Assembly: GCF_913773735.1 (NCBI RefSeq)
Contig: NZ_CAJYEB010000049.1
Span: 1 to 64,000, forward strand
Direction of reading: 5' to 3'
DNA from: an uncultured Massilia sp.
GTDB lineage: Bacteria > Pseudomonadota > Gammaproteobacteria > Burkholderiales > Burkholderiaceae_D
DNA: 64,000 nucleotides
Position numbers and translations under genes: made by a program. Of this stretch, positions 8,935-17,000 are shown piece after piece. Below the pieces are notes generated by a model, which saw only the letters and a list, made by a program, of their open reading frames with translations, did not search any database and was not told the origin of the DNA. Position 1 is the first letter of the stretch. Every line of letters starts with the position of its first letter.

Positions 8935-9192
8935 ATGCCGACGCACCACGCCCCACCCACCGCCCGCAGGTTGCCCAAATCGCTCGCGCCCTATGTATTC
9001 GCGCTATACATGGCGCCGATCATGTCCTTCCTGATGTGCCTCGTGATCACCTACGCCGAGTTTGGCATGCACGGCGATTACCTGGCAAATGTGATGAATG
9101 CATACCGCATCGCCATGCCGGCCGCGTTCGTCTGCATCCTGGCCGTGCGCCCGCTGGTGGCAAGGCTCGTGGCGTGGAGCGTGCAGGCCTGA
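8935..9192 (+). CDS. DUF2798 small membrane protein
   Basis: 85 residues with two hydrophobic helices (about residues 20-40 and 56-76), matching the DUF2798 family of small two-helix membrane proteins of unknown function. Typical features are a short basic N-terminus, PIMSFLMCLVITY, and a central NAYRIAMPAA segment. The ATG has a GAGGA site. Divergent from the LysR gene, which probably regulates it. No terminator in its direction is visible; the stem and A/T run just downstream work only for leftward transcripts. Confidence 0.75.
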   Translation: MPTHHAPPTARRLPKSLAPYVFALYMAPIMSFLMCLVITYAEFGMHGDYLANVMNAYRIAMPAAFVCILAVRPLVARLVAWSVQA

Positions 9193-9207
9193 CGGTGCGC
9201 GACGACC

Positions 9208-9240
9208 AAAAAAAAGGCCGATGCACCCACGTGCCCGGCC
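9208..9240 (-). terminator. Intrinsic terminator of the small RNA candidate and/or LacI gene
   Basis: On the minus strand GGCCG (9240-9236) pairs with CGGCC (9220-9216). An inner GCAC/GTGC helix with a GTGG loop extends it (one G-U pair and one bulged A), and eight T follow (9215-9208). On the plus strand the A-run precedes the stem, so it cannot terminate the DUF2798 transcript. Confidence 0.8.
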
Positions 9241-9287
9241 CGAAGAGGAGACATTGACAGCGCCAGCGCCCGGCGCGCACACGCGGC

Positions 9288-9301
9288 TGGTAGCGCTAAC
9301 A
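9288..9301. promoter_or_regulatory. Second LacI-family operator (no protein gene behind it)
   Basis: Read leftward the site is TGTTAGCGCTACCA, sharing the first eleven bases TGTTAGCGCTA with the operator at 1020-1033. It lies between two convergent genes, immediately downstream of a leftward -10 element, so it would repress the predicted small RNA rather than a protein gene. Confidence 0.6.
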
Positions 9302-9313
9302 ATCAATGGTATG

Positions 9314-9341
9314 AGTGTAACGTTTCCAACGAAAAAGTAAA
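9314..9341 (-). promoter_or_regulatory. Leftward promoter in front of the small RNA candidate
   Basis: On the minus strand TTTACT (9341-9336) and TACACT (9319-9314) are 16 nt apart; each matches the sigma70 consensus at four of six positions. The operator begins 13 nt beyond the -10, similar to the geometry at the MFS operon promoter. The predicted start is near 9307. Confidence 0.45.
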
Positions 9342-9369
9342 GCCCCCAGGTGGATCGCCGATGGTCCGC

Positions 9370-10404
9370 TCACGCGCTCTCGCGCTCGCGCAGCGTGAAG
9401 CCCAGGTCGACCCGCGTGGCGCGCGGCACGCGCCCGCCCACCACGTCCAGCAGCAGCGTGGCCGCCTCGTAGCCGATGCGGTAGCGCGGCGTGTCGACCG
9501 TCGTCAGCGACGGCACCATCCAGGCCGATGCCGGCAGGTCGTTGAAGCCGGCGATCGCCACGTCCTGCGGCACGCGCACCGCATGGCGCTGGCAGTAATA
9601 GATGGCGCCGTGCGCAAGGTCGTCGTTGCAGCAGAACACGGCGTCGCAGTCGGGCAGCGTCTCCAGCGCCTGGCGCATCAGTTCGGCGCCCAGCGCGATC
9701 GTCGACGGTTCCGGCGTCATGATCTCCAGGCGCGGGTCGGCCAGGCCGGCCGCGCGCATCGCCTGGCGGTAGCCGTCGGCGCGGCGCAAGGTGCGCTCGT
9801 CCAGCTGGGCGCCGATGAAGGCGATGCGCCGGTAGCCGCGCCCCAGCAGGTGGCGGGTGAGCGCGCCGCCGGCGTCGAGCTGGGAAAAGCCGACCGACAT
9901 CCGGTCGACGTCGGCCTCGTCCGCCAGGTCCATCATCGAGACGGCCGGCACGCGCGAGGCGGCCAGCATGCGCGCCACTTCGGGGCTGTGGCTCAGGGAG
10001 GACAGCAGGATGCCGTCCGGATTCGACTGCAGGTAGGTGCGCAGCAGCTTCTCTTCTTCGGCGTCCGAATAGCGCGTATTGCCGATCAGGAGCTGGTAGT
10101 CGCCCGCGGCCAGCGCATCCTGGATGCCGTCCAGCACGGCCGTGAACACGACGTTCGACAGGGACGGCACCAGCGCGACGATGACGCGCGACTGCGCCGA
10201 CGCCAGCGCGCGCGCCGCCCGGTTGGGCACGTAGCCCAGTTCGGCCACCGCCAGCTCCACCTTGGCCCGGGTCGCATCCGACACCAGCCGCGGCTGGCTC
10301 AACGCGCGCGACGCCGTCATCGTCGATACGCCGGCGTGGGCGGCCACCTCTTCCAGCGTGGTCCTGCCCGTCCCCCTCATCTTCCCTGCCGTTGCTCGGT
10401 TCAT
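9370..10404 (-). CDS. LacI-family repressor, GntR (gluconate) type
   Basis: 344 residues. The N-terminal HTH reads TLEEVAAHAGVSTMTASRAL (about residues 16-35), followed by the hinge GYVPNRAARALAS and a periplasmic-binding-protein-like effector domain. VALVPSLSNVVFTAVLDGI and the flanking segments resemble E. coli GntR and IdnR more than LacI or PurR, which suggests an aldonate effector such as gluconate or cellobionate. The ATG at 10404 has a GAGGA site. The two TAGCGCTA palindromes of this window are its likely targets: one at the transporter/GH94 promoter 8 kb away, one just past its own 3' end. It is divergent from the PAS/GGDEF/EAL gene. Target assignment is inference. Confidence 0.85.
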   Translation of the reverse strand: MNRATAGKMRGTGRTTLEEVAAHAGVSTMTASRALSQPRLVSDATRAKVELAVAELGYVPNRAARALASAQSRVIVALVPSLSNVVFTAVLDGIQDALAAGDYQLLIGNTRYSDAEEEKLLRTYLQSNPDGILLSSLSHSPEVARMLAASRVPAVSMMDLADEADVDRMSVGFSQLDAGGALTRHLLGRGYRRIAFIGAQLDERTLRRADGYRQAMRAAGLADPRLEIMTPEPSTIALGAELMRQALETLPDCDAVFCCNDDLAHGAIYYCQRHAVRVPQDVAIAGFNDLPASAWMVPSLTTVDTPRYRIGYEAATLLLDVVGGRVPRATRVDLGFTLRERESA

Positions 10405-10761
10405 CGTCCTCGTTTCGGTTAGCGGCTGCCTCGCGGCCGGACCCGCGATTGCGCCACGGATTGGCAATCTTGTCAATGCCGCACCGCGCGGCACGCGTGC
10501 CGTGGCCGCCCCCATCATCCACGTTCCGGCGGCAACCGACAAGGGAAACCGCGCGCGGCCGCCACGCCGGCCGGCCGGGACCGCGTGCCACGGCGGCCGC
10601 GCCGGCGCCGGCACCAAGCACAGGCCGGCGGCCCAGGCAAGGCCATACCAGGAATGTTGCATTTATACATCTTCGTTGAATAGTTGCCCTGGAGAATTGT
10701 TATAATCGCGCCGCCCGCCGAGGACCCGCGCAGCCGCATTCCCGGCCCCGACTGGAACAGG
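10405..10761. other. 357-nt divergent intergenic region
   Basis: This region separates the LacI gene from the PAS/GGDEF/EAL gene. It holds a candidate rightward promoter at 10676-10706. The rest is GC-rich with no convincing reading frame, hairpin with T-run or repeat. A weak LacI-like half palindrome at 10417-10430 was judged too degenerate to call. Confidence 0.6.
10676..10706 (+). promoter_or_regulatory. Candidate promoter of the PAS/GGDEF/EAL gene
   Basis: A perfect TATAAT (10701-10706) stands 55 nt before the chosen ATG. The best -35 is TTGAAT (10676-10681) at a long 19-nt spacing, so the -10 is persuasive and the -35 is not. Confidence 0.45.
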
Positions 10762-13641
10762 ATGATGAACGCGCAGGACCCTCACACGATCACGCCAAAC
10801 AGCACCCCGGCAGGCACGACTGCCCCCACGCCGCCGCGCCACGAGGAGCACGTCGGCCACGTCGGCCACGTCGGCCATGGCGACCTTGGCGACCACATCG
10901 ACCACGCGTTCGACCTGATGGTCGCGCTCGACCCGTCCGGCCGGATCCTGCGCGTCAACGCGGCCGCGCGCGAACTCCTCGGCCATGCGCCGCACGAGCT
11001 GGCCGGCCGGGCCGCGCACGACTTCGTGCACCCCGACGACCGCGCCGCGCTCCCCGGCCTGCTCGCCGCCAGCCGCGCCGGCGCGCCGTGCCGCGACCAC
11101 GCGCTGCGCTGCCTGCGGCGCGACGGCGGCGCGGTCCTGCTGTCGATCTCGGCGCGCTGGTCGGCCGACGGCGGCGTCATGTACGCGACGGCGCGCGACA
11201 TCACCGAACACCGCCGCGCGCTCGACGAGCTGGCCACGTCGCGCTCGCGCATGGACGCGATCCTGGACAGCATCGGCGACGCCTTCTTCGCCCTCGACCG
11301 CGACTGGCGCGTCACCTATGCCAACCGCAAGGCCGCCGAATTCGTCGGCCTGGAGATCGCGCCCAGCCTCGGCAGGCCGCTGCTGGCACTCGTGCCCGCC
11401 CTGGAGGGCACGCCACTGCTGCAGTTCTACCGCGACGCCATGGCCGGGAGCCGTCCGGCCGCCACCGAGGCATGGTGGGCGCCGTCGCGGCGCTGGGTGG
11501 AGGTGCGCGCGTATCCGGGTCCGGACGGGCTGTCCGTGTACTTCCACGACATCACCCGGCAGCGCCTGGCCGCCGAAGCCGTGCGCCGCAGCGAGCAGCG
11601 CTACCGCAGCCTGTTCCAGCAGGCCGGCGACAGCATCGTGATCGCCGACGCCGAGCTGCGCGTGGTCGCCGTCAACGACCGCGCCTGCGCCCACTTCGGC
11701 TACGCGCAGGCGGAATTCATCGGCATGCCGGTGGCCGCGATCGACGGGGGCTTCGCGTACGACGGGCAGTTGCTGCGCGACCTGCGCCGCGGCGCCACCC
11801 GTCTGCTGCGCACGCGCCTGCGGCGCCGCGACGGCAGCGCGTTCCCGGCCGAAGTGCACGTGTCGCGCTTCGAGGACGGCGGCCCGGCCTGCTTCCAGGC
11901 CATCGTGCGCGACCTGACCGCGCGCGAGGAGGCCGAGCGCCAGCTGCGCGACAGCGAGCGGCGCTTCCGCGAGGTGATCGAGATGACGCCGTCGGGCTAT
12001 GTGCGCGCCGGCGCGGACGGCGCGATCCTCGACGTCAACCCGTCGCTGCGGCGCCTGTGCGGACGCACGCGCGAGGAACTCGTCGGCAGCGCGGTGGCCG
12101 ATCTCTTCGTGTGCGCGCCGTGGGAAGGCGCCGACGCCGACGCGGCCGGCACGGCCACCCTGCGCGGCGTCGAGGCCACGCTGCTCCATGCCGGCGGCGC
12201 CCCCGTGCACGTGCTGTTCAACGGCAGCGTGCAGCGCGACCCAGAGGGACGGCTCGCCTGCGTCACCGGCCTGATGACCGACATCACCGCGCGCAAGCAC
12301 GCCGAGAGCCGCCTGCGCGAACTGGCCACGCACGACACGCTGACCGGCCTGCCCAACCGCGCGCTGCTGCACGAGCGGGTCCAGCGCATGCTCGACGCCT
12401 GCCCGGCGGACGGCCGCGTGGCCGTGCTGTTCCTGGACCTCGACCGCTTCAAGGAAGTCAACGACGCGTTCGGCCACGACCTGGGCGACGCCCTGCTGTG
12501 CGCGGTGGCGGCGCGCCTGCGCGCGGCGCTGCGCCCGCACGACGTCATCGCGCGCCTGGGCGGCGACGAATTCGTGGTGGCGGCGCCCGGCCTGCCGCCG
12601 TCGGCCGGCGGCGGCGCCGCCGACGCCGTCGCGGCGATCGCCGCGCGCCTGCTCGATGCGCTGGCCGCGCCGGTGCGCGTGGGCGACCAGGACGTGATCA
12701 TCGGCGCGTCGATCGGCATCGCCGTCTACCCGCAGGATGCCGCCACCCGCGAAGGCCTGTTCCAGGCGGCCGACACCGCGATGTACCGCGCCAAGGGCGC
12801 CGGCCGCAACCGCTACTGCCTGTTCGAACCGGGCATGACGCTCGCGACCCGGGCGCGCATGGCGCTCGAACTGGCGCTGCGGCCAGCGCTGGCGCGCGCC
12901 GAATTCGTGCTGCACTACCAGCCGCGCGTCGACCTGCGCACCATGGCCATCGTCGGGATGGAGGCGCTGGTGCGCTGGAACCATCCCGACCTGGGGTGCA
13001 TCGGCCCGGGCGAATTCATCGGGATCGCCGAGGAGACCGGCATGATCGTCGACATCGGGCGCTGGGTGCTGGGCGAGGCCTGCCGCCAGACCCGGCGCCT
13101 GGTCGAGCGCCACGGCCGGCCGATCCGGGTGTCCGTCAACGTGTCGGCGCGCCAGCTCGCGCTGCCGGGCTTCGTCGGCGACGTGCGCGACCAGCTCGCC
13201 GCCAGCGGGCTGGCGCCGCATTGCCTGGAACTGGAACTGACCGAGAGCGCCCTGATCGAGGACATGGACCGCACGGCGGCGATGCTGGCCGAACTGCAGG
13301 GCCTGGGGGTCAAGCTGGCCGTCGACGACTTCGGCACCGGCTATTCCTCGCTGGCCTACCTGCGCCGCTTCCCGATCGACGTGCTCAAGCTGGACCGCTC
13401 CTTCGTGCTGCAGGACGACGGCCGCATCAGCGCCTTCGACTTCGTCAAGGCGTTCGTGGACATGGCGCACGCGCTGCGCATGGCGGTGGTGGCCGAGGGC
13501 GTCGAGACGGTCGAGGTGCTGGACTTCCTGCGCGCCGCCGCTTGCGACGAGGCGCAGGGCTACCTGATGGCGCGGCCGATGCCGCTGGCGCAGCTGGAGG
13601 CGCTGCTGCGCCAGGACGGCGCGGCGGACCGGGCCGGCTGA
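10762..13641 (+). CDS. PAS-GGDEF-EAL cyclic-di-GMP signalling protein
   Basis: 959 residues. An N-terminal His-rich stretch (residues 27-48, with three HVG repeats) is followed by four PAS domains (about 45-150, 160-278, 285-400, 405-515), a GGDEF domain with intact GGDEF at 600-604, and an EAL domain with EAL at 734-736, a TESALIED segment and DDFGTGYSS at 855-863. Both catalytic motifs look complete, so it could make or degrade cyclic-di-GMP depending on the PAS signals. No signal peptide or membrane segment is evident, so it is probably cytoplasmic. The ATG at 10762 (or 10765) was chosen because the longer frame opens with a TTG lacking a ribosome site. Convergent with the lipid kinase gene. 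Confidence 0.9.
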   Translation: MMNAQDPHTITPNSTPAGTTAPTPPRHEEHVGHVGHVGHGDLGDHIDHAFDLMVALDPSGRILRVNAAARELLGHAPHELAGRAAHDFVHPDDRAALPGLLAASRAGAPCRDHALRCLRRDGGAVLLSISARWSADGGVMYATARDITEHRRALDELATSRSRMDAILDSIGDAFFALDRDWRVTYANRKAAEFVGLEIAPSLGRPLLALVPALEGTPLLQFYRDAMAGSRPAATEAWWAPSRRWVEVRAYPGPDGLSVYFHDITRQRLAAEAVRRSEQRYRSLFQQAGDSIVIADAELRVVAVNDRACAHFGYAQAEFIGMPVAAIDGGFAYDGQLLRDLRRGATRLLRTRLRRRDGSAFPAEVHVSRFEDGGPACFQAIVRDLTAREEAERQLRDSERRFREVIEMTPSGYVRAGADGAILDVNPSLRRLCGRTREELVGSAVADLFVCAPWEGADADAAGTATLRGVEATLLHAGGAPVHVLFNGSVQRDPEGRLACVTGLMTDITARKHAESRLRELATHDTLTGLPNRALLHERVQRMLDACPADGRVAVLFLDLDRFKEVNDAFGHDLGDALLCAVAARLRAALRPHDVIARLGGDEFVVAAPGLPPSAGGGAADAVAAIAARLLDALAAPVRVGDQDVIIGASIGIAVYPQDAATREGLFQAADTAMYRAKGAGRNRYCLFEPGMTLATRARMALELALRPALARAEFVLHYQPRVDLRTMAIVGMEALVRWNHPDLGCIGPGEFIGIAEETGMIVDIGRWVLGEACRQTRRLVERHGRPIRVSVNVSARQLALPGFVGDVRDQLAASGLAPHCLELELTESALIEDMDRTAAMLAELQGLGVKLAVDDFGTGYSSLAYLRRFPIDVLKLDRSFVLQDDGRISAFDFVKAFVDMAHALRMAVVAEGVETVEVLDFLRAAACDEAQGYLMARPMPLAQLEALLRQDGAADRAG

Positions 13642-13681
13642 GCGGCGGCGCCGGCCGCTACGGCACCCGCTACGGCAGCCG

Positions 13682-14683
13682 CTACGCCACCCGCGCCGCC
13701 GCCGCGCGCCCGGCTTCCGGCCGTGCCGCCGCGTCCGGCACCAGCAGGTGCAGGCGGTCGTCGATCACGCGAAAGCGCAGCGGCAGCGCGAGCCGGTCGA
13801 CCTCGCCGTCGGTCGCGACCTTCATGCCGCGCTGCCGCGACAGCAGCGGCGCCCGCACCGTCATGGTCCGGAACGCGAACGCCACCACGTCGTCCGTCTC
13901 GCCCAGGCGCCCGAGCGCGCCGCGCAGCAGCAGCGCCAGCATGCGCAGCCTGCCCACCGGGCGCGGCGCGATCGCCGCCAGTTGCCCCGCCTCCAGCGCA
14001 AGCTCGAGCGGCCGCATGCCCACCTGTTCCATCTGCAGGCGGTTGTTCCCGACGAACAGCGTCGGCGTGCGCAGCCGCCGCGTGCGGCCGTCGAGCTCCA
14101 GCGTGATGCGCAGGTTGCGGTGGCCGCGCAGCGCCGTCTTCAGCGCCGACAGGATCGCGACCACCCGCGAGCGCCCGTACTGGCGCTTGTCGTGCTCGCG
14201 CTCCTCCAGCAGGCGCGGATACAGGCCCACGCTGGCGTTGACTAGGAAGATGCGCTCGTTGACCATCCCTACCTGCACCGGCTGCACGCGCGCGCCGAGC
14301 AGCGCATGCACGGCCTCGGCCAGGTCCTCGGGGATGCCGTGGGTGCGCCCGAAATAATTGAACGTCCCCTGCGGCAGCACCCCGAACGGGCAGCCGCCCT
14401 GCACGGCGGCATGGGCCACCGTGTTCAGCGTGCCGTCGCCGCCGGCGGCCACCAGCACCCCGCCCTGGGCGACGGCCAGGGACGCCATGCGCCGCGCCGT
14501 CTCCTCGAGCCGGGCGGCGTCGTGCACGACTTCCAGCTCGCAGGCGCGGCCGGCGCCGTGCAGGACGTCGCGGATGGTCGAGCAGCGCAACTCGGTCTCG
14601 GCATGGCCCGAGCCGGCATTGAGGACGACGAAGAACGGCGCGTCCGGGCGCAGGTCGGTCGGCGGCGGAGCGGTCGGCGGCAT
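13682..14683 (-). CDS. Diacylglycerol/lipid kinase family protein (YegS-like)
   Basis: 333 residues. It has the DAGK catalytic signature VAAGGDGTLN (about residues 80-89), an N-terminal PFFVVLNAGSG and a GVLPQGTFNYFGR segment, where the family usually has G-T-x-N-D-F-A. These soluble or membrane-associated enzymes phosphorylate lipids such as diacylglycerol with ATP. The ATG at 14683 follows a good AGGAGA site; longer frames in the same phase lack one. The last ten codons are Ala-rich and lie in a GC-repeat stretch shared with the intergenic spacer. The exact lipid substrate is not predictable. Confidence 0.85.
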   Translation of the reverse strand: MPPTAPPPTDLRPDAPFFVVLNAGSGHAETELRCSTIRDVLHGAGRACELEVVHDAARLEETARRMASLAVAQGGVLVAAGGDGTLNTVAHAAVQGGCPFGVLPQGTFNYFGRTHGIPEDLAEAVHALLGARVQPVQVGMVNERIFLVNASVGLYPRLLEEREHDKRQYGRSRVVAILSALKTALRGHRNLRITLELDGRTRRLRTPTLFVGNNRLQMEQVGMRPLELALEAGQLAAIAPRPVGRLRMLALLLRGALGRLGETDDVVAFAFRTMTVRAPLLSRQRGMKVATDGEVDRLALPLRFRVIDDRLHLLVPDAAARPEAGRAAAARVA

Positions 14684-15017
14684 GGGGTCGATCTCCTGGA
14701 AAGCGGCGTGAAGCGGCGTGAACGGCGCGGGGTCCGGCGGGGCGGCGCCCCGGTGCCAGCATAGCAGGTCCGGCGCCGGCGGGCGCCCGCCAGGCGTGCG
14801 CCCCCTCCCCGCTGGCGCCCCCCGGGCCACGCGCCGACATGATGGGTATAATCCAAAATTGGCGGCGAGCATCACGGACGGCGACGGACGCGCACGGCGT
14901 CGTGTCAATAATTTCGCTACGTGCGTGCTAATCACTACCGGATATACTACCGCTCACAATCATAACGGCCGTCTCCCCCACCCCGATGCGGCCATCCAAT
15001 TACCGACAGGCGAAGCC
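14684..15017. other. 334-nt divergent intergenic region
   Basis: This region lies between the lipid kinase (leftward) and TetR (rightward) starts. It contains a TATAAT (14847-14852) without a recognisable -35, a CCAA-AA-TTGG near-palindrome at 14855-14864, and a TATACT (14943-14948) flanked by two ACTACCG direct repeats that could be a TetR autoregulatory site. No gene is visible. Confidence 0.5.
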
Positions 15018-15674
15018 ATGAGAATCAGCAAAGAAAAGGCGGCCGAAAATCGCGCCGCCCTGGTACGTGCAGCGAGCAAGCTGTTCCGCGAGCACGGCAT
15101 CGATGGCGTCGGCGTGGCGGAGATCAGCAAGGAAGCCGGCCTCACGCACGGCGCGCTGTATGCCCACTTCAAGTCCAAGGAAGAACTCGCGCTGGAGGCG
15201 CTGTCGTACGGCTTCGACCAGACCGCCCTGCGCATGTATTCCAGCACCGTCGACGGCATGCCCGACCTGGGCGCCTACCTCGACGGCTACCTGTCCGCGC
15301 AGGCGCGCGACGACTACGCGGGCCGCTGCCCGATGGCGGCGTCCGCCAGCGAGATCGGCCGCCAGGACAAGGCGATCAGCACCCGCTTCTCCGAAGGCTA
15401 CATGGTGATGGTGCGCGCGTTCGAGCGCCAGATCGCCCAGAACGCGAAGGATGGCGCCGGCCCCGGCGGCGCGCCGGACGGCGACGCGCTGGCCCGTGCG
15501 ATGGTCGTGGTCGCCACGATGATCGGCAGCATCGCGATCTCGCGCGGCACCGCCAAGGGCAATCCCCAGGTTTCCGAACAGGTACTGAAGGCGGCGCGCG
15601 CGCTGCTCGACGACATCATGCTGGCGCCCGGGCGCGGGTCGGTGCCGGCCGCGCCGGACGCCGTCGCGCGCTAA
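15018..15674 (+). CDS. TetR-family transcriptional regulator
   Basis: 218 residues with an N-terminal HTH: FREHGIDGVGVAEISKEAG (about residues 23-41) then LTHGALYAHFKSKEEL (42-57). The C-terminal ligand domain contains a GRCPMAASASEIG segment seen in TetR regulators of the AcrR/NemR-like type. The ATG at 15018 is preceded by ACAGG, a modest ribosome site. Its stop codon lies inside the first copy of a 20-bp tandem duplication. Convergent with the binding-protein gene. The regulated gene is not obvious; the divergent lipid kinase is one candidate. Confidence 0.85.
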   Translation: MRISKEKAAENRAALVRAASKLFREHGIDGVGVAEISKEAGLTHGALYAHFKSKEELALEALSYGFDQTALRMYSSTVDGMPDLGAYLDGYLSAQARDDYAGRCPMAASASEIGRQDKAISTRFSEGYMVMVRAFERQIAQNAKDGAGPGGAPDGDALARAMVVVATMIGSIAISRGTAKGNPQVSEQVLKAARALLDDIMLAPGRGSVPAAPDAVAR

Positions 15675-15710
15675 GGGGCGCCGGAGGGCGCTGAGGGGCG
15701 CCGGAGGGCG
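15671..15710. repeat. 20-bp tandem duplication spanning the TetR stop codon
   Basis: Units 15671-15690 and 15691-15710 are identical except for one base (CTAAGGGGCG versus CTGAGGGGCG at the start). The TAA that ends the TetR gene is in the first unit; the second unit carries TGA at the matching place. It looks like a recent slippage or short duplication. Confidence 0.85.
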
Positions 15711-15730
15711 CGGCCGGCGGCGCCGGCCGC
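15710..15730. terminator. GC hairpin between convergent genes
   Basis: A perfect 8-bp stem (GCGGCCGG at 15710-15717, CCGGCCGC at 15723-15730) with a 5-nt loop lies between the TetR and binding-protein stop codons. It lacks a T-run on either strand, so a bidirectional terminator role is only probable. Confidence 0.35.
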
Positions 15731-15734
15731 CGGA

Positions 15735-16862
15735 TCACTTGGTGACCGCGATCGCGGTACGGTGCCCGCCCTTGAAGGTGTACAGGGTCAGCACGCCGTC
15801 GCGGATGTCGCCGCGCTGGTCGAACGCGATGTTCCCGGTCACGCCCTTGTACTGGATCTTCGCCAGTTCGGGCAGGTACTTCGCCGGCGCGGCCGAGCCG
15901 GCCTTGTCCATCGCGGCGGCGAGCGCCATCACGGCGTCGTAGGAATACGGCGCGATGATCTGCACGTCGATGCCGAAGCGCTTGCGGTAGTCGGCGCGGA
16001 AGCGGTCCATGCCGGCCTTGCCGGCGGCCTCCACGCCGCCCGCCTCGGCGCACACCACCTGGCCGTCGGCCATCGTGCCGCCGGACAGCTTGTGCATCTC
16101 GTCCGAACAGATGCCGTCGCCGCCCATCATCTTCGCGTTGATGCCGAGCTGTTTCATCTGGCGCAGCATCGGGCCGGCCACGGCGTTCATGCCGCCGAAG
16201 AACACGAGGTCCGGGTTGCTGGCGCGGATGCGGGTCAGGATCGCCGCGAAGTCGGTCGCCTTGTCGTTGGTGAACTCGCGCGCGACCACGTTCACGCCCT
16301 GCTGGCGCAGGCCGTTGGCGAATTCCGTGACCAGGCCCTGGCCGTAGGCGGTGCGGTCGTCGACCACGGCGACGCGCTTGGCGCCCATGGTCCTGGCCGC
16401 GTAGCGCGCCAGGCCGCGGCCCAGCTGGATGTCGTTGGCCACCACGCGGAACGTCGTATTGAACCCCTGCTGCGTGTACTTCGGATTGGTGGCCGAGGCC
16501 GAGATCTGCGGGATGCCCGCGTCGTAGTAGATCTTCGACGCCGGGATCGTGGTGCCCGAGGTCTCGTGGCCCACCACCGCATTGACGCGCGCGTCGGCCA
16601 GCTTCTGCGCCACCGCCGTCGCCTGCTTGGGATCGCCGCCGTCGTCTTCCGGCACCAGCACCCATGTGACCTTCCTGCCGCCGACCGTCGCGCCGCGCGC
16701 GTTCAGGGCGTCGACCGCCATGCGCGCGCCGTTCTCGCTATCCTTGCCGAAGTGCGCCACCGGACCGGTGATCGCGGCGGCATGCCCGATGCGCACCGTT
16801 TCCTGGGCCGACGCCACGCCCGCGGCCGACAGCGCGACCAGCAACCACACCTGCTTCTTCAT
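15735..16862 (-). CDS. Branched-chain-amino-acid-type ABC transporter substrate-binding protein
   Basis: 375 residues with a signal peptide ending ...AAGVASAQ (cleavage about residue 19). The mature protein begins ETVRIGHAAAITGPVAHFGKD, given here as the family opening V-R-I-G-x-A-x-x-x-T-G-P, and contains SATNPKYTQQGF, as in LivJ/LivK periplasmic proteins. It binds amino acids or similar small organic acids for an ABC importer; no permease or ATPase gene is nearby. The ATG follows GAGGATGGA. A 6-bp inverted repeat lies 72 nt upstream. Orphan binding proteins of this family are common in betaproteobacteria. Confidence 0.88.
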   Translation of the reverse strand: MKKQVWLLVALSAAGVASAQETVRIGHAAAITGPVAHFGKDSENGARMAVDALNARGATVGGRKVTWVLVPEDDGGDPKQATAVAQKLADARVNAVVGHETSGTTIPASKIYYDAGIPQISASATNPKYTQQGFNTTFRVVANDIQLGRGLARYAARTMGAKRVAVVDDRTAYGQGLVTEFANGLRQQGVNVVAREFTNDKATDFAAILTRIRASNPDLVFFGGMNAVAGPMLRQMKQLGINAKMMGGDGICSDEMHKLSGGTMADGQVVCAEAGGVEAAGKAGMDRFRADYRKRFGIDVQIIAPYSYDAVMALAAAMDKAGSAAPAKYLPELAKIQYKGVTGNIAFDQRGDIRDGVLTLYTFKGGHRTAIAVTK

Positions 16863-16934
16863 TCCATCCTCGTATAAAGCAATGATTCTTTATGCCAAAT
16901 TGCACGGGTATCGAGTATAGTCCACATTCAGAAG

Positions 16935-16949
16935 TGTTGCAAAGCAACA
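16935..16949. promoter_or_regulatory. TGTTGC-AAA-GCAACA inverted repeat
   Basis: A perfect 6-3-6 palindrome in the divergent space between the binding-protein gene and the MaoC-like gene. Its position 72 and 52 nt from the two start codons suggests a regulator site, but no cognate protein can be named. Confidence 0.35.
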
Positions 16950-17000
16950 TGAACTTTCAGGCACAATGGGGTTTTGCACCGAGAGACCCGACCCGCGCCC

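Larger units (their letters stand above)
9208..9307 (-). ncRNA. Candidate regulatory small RNA under a LacI-type operator
   Basis: A leftward promoter with a LacI-type operator and an intrinsic terminator delimit a predicted RNA of about 100 nt that holds no convincing reading frame. The 5' part can fold into a GC hairpin (gcgcc 9276-9272 with ggcgc 9264-9260). An unstructured linker follows and contains CTCCTCTT (9250-9243), complementary to Shine-Dalgarno sequences, and the RNA ends in a hairpin plus eight T. This 5' hairpin, unpaired C/U seed and terminator with long U tail is the classic layout of an Hfq-type base-pairing RNA. The alternative is that the region is only the 3' UTR and terminator of the LacI gene, which ends at 9370. 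Confidence 0.45.

Noticed and set aside
9316..9330. TGTAACGTTTCCAAC as a further LacI-type operator
   Set aside because: It has a central CG and partly symmetric arms, but it is not a good palindrome and overlaps the spacer and -10 of the small RNA promoter, which explains its composition.
10417..10430. GGTTAGCGGCTGCC just upstream of the LacI gene, a possible autoregulatory operator
   Set aside because: Only one half resembles TGTTAGCG; the other half deviates too much from the palindrome.
10663..13470. A 935-codon open frame antisense to the PAS/GGDEF/EAL gene
   Set aside because: It mirrors a gene with complete catalytic motifs and has only Arg/Gln/His/Ala-biased composition. It is an artefact of high third-position GC, as are the long antisense frames over pilY1 (24141-27248), gcd (41163-43928) and the GH92 genes.
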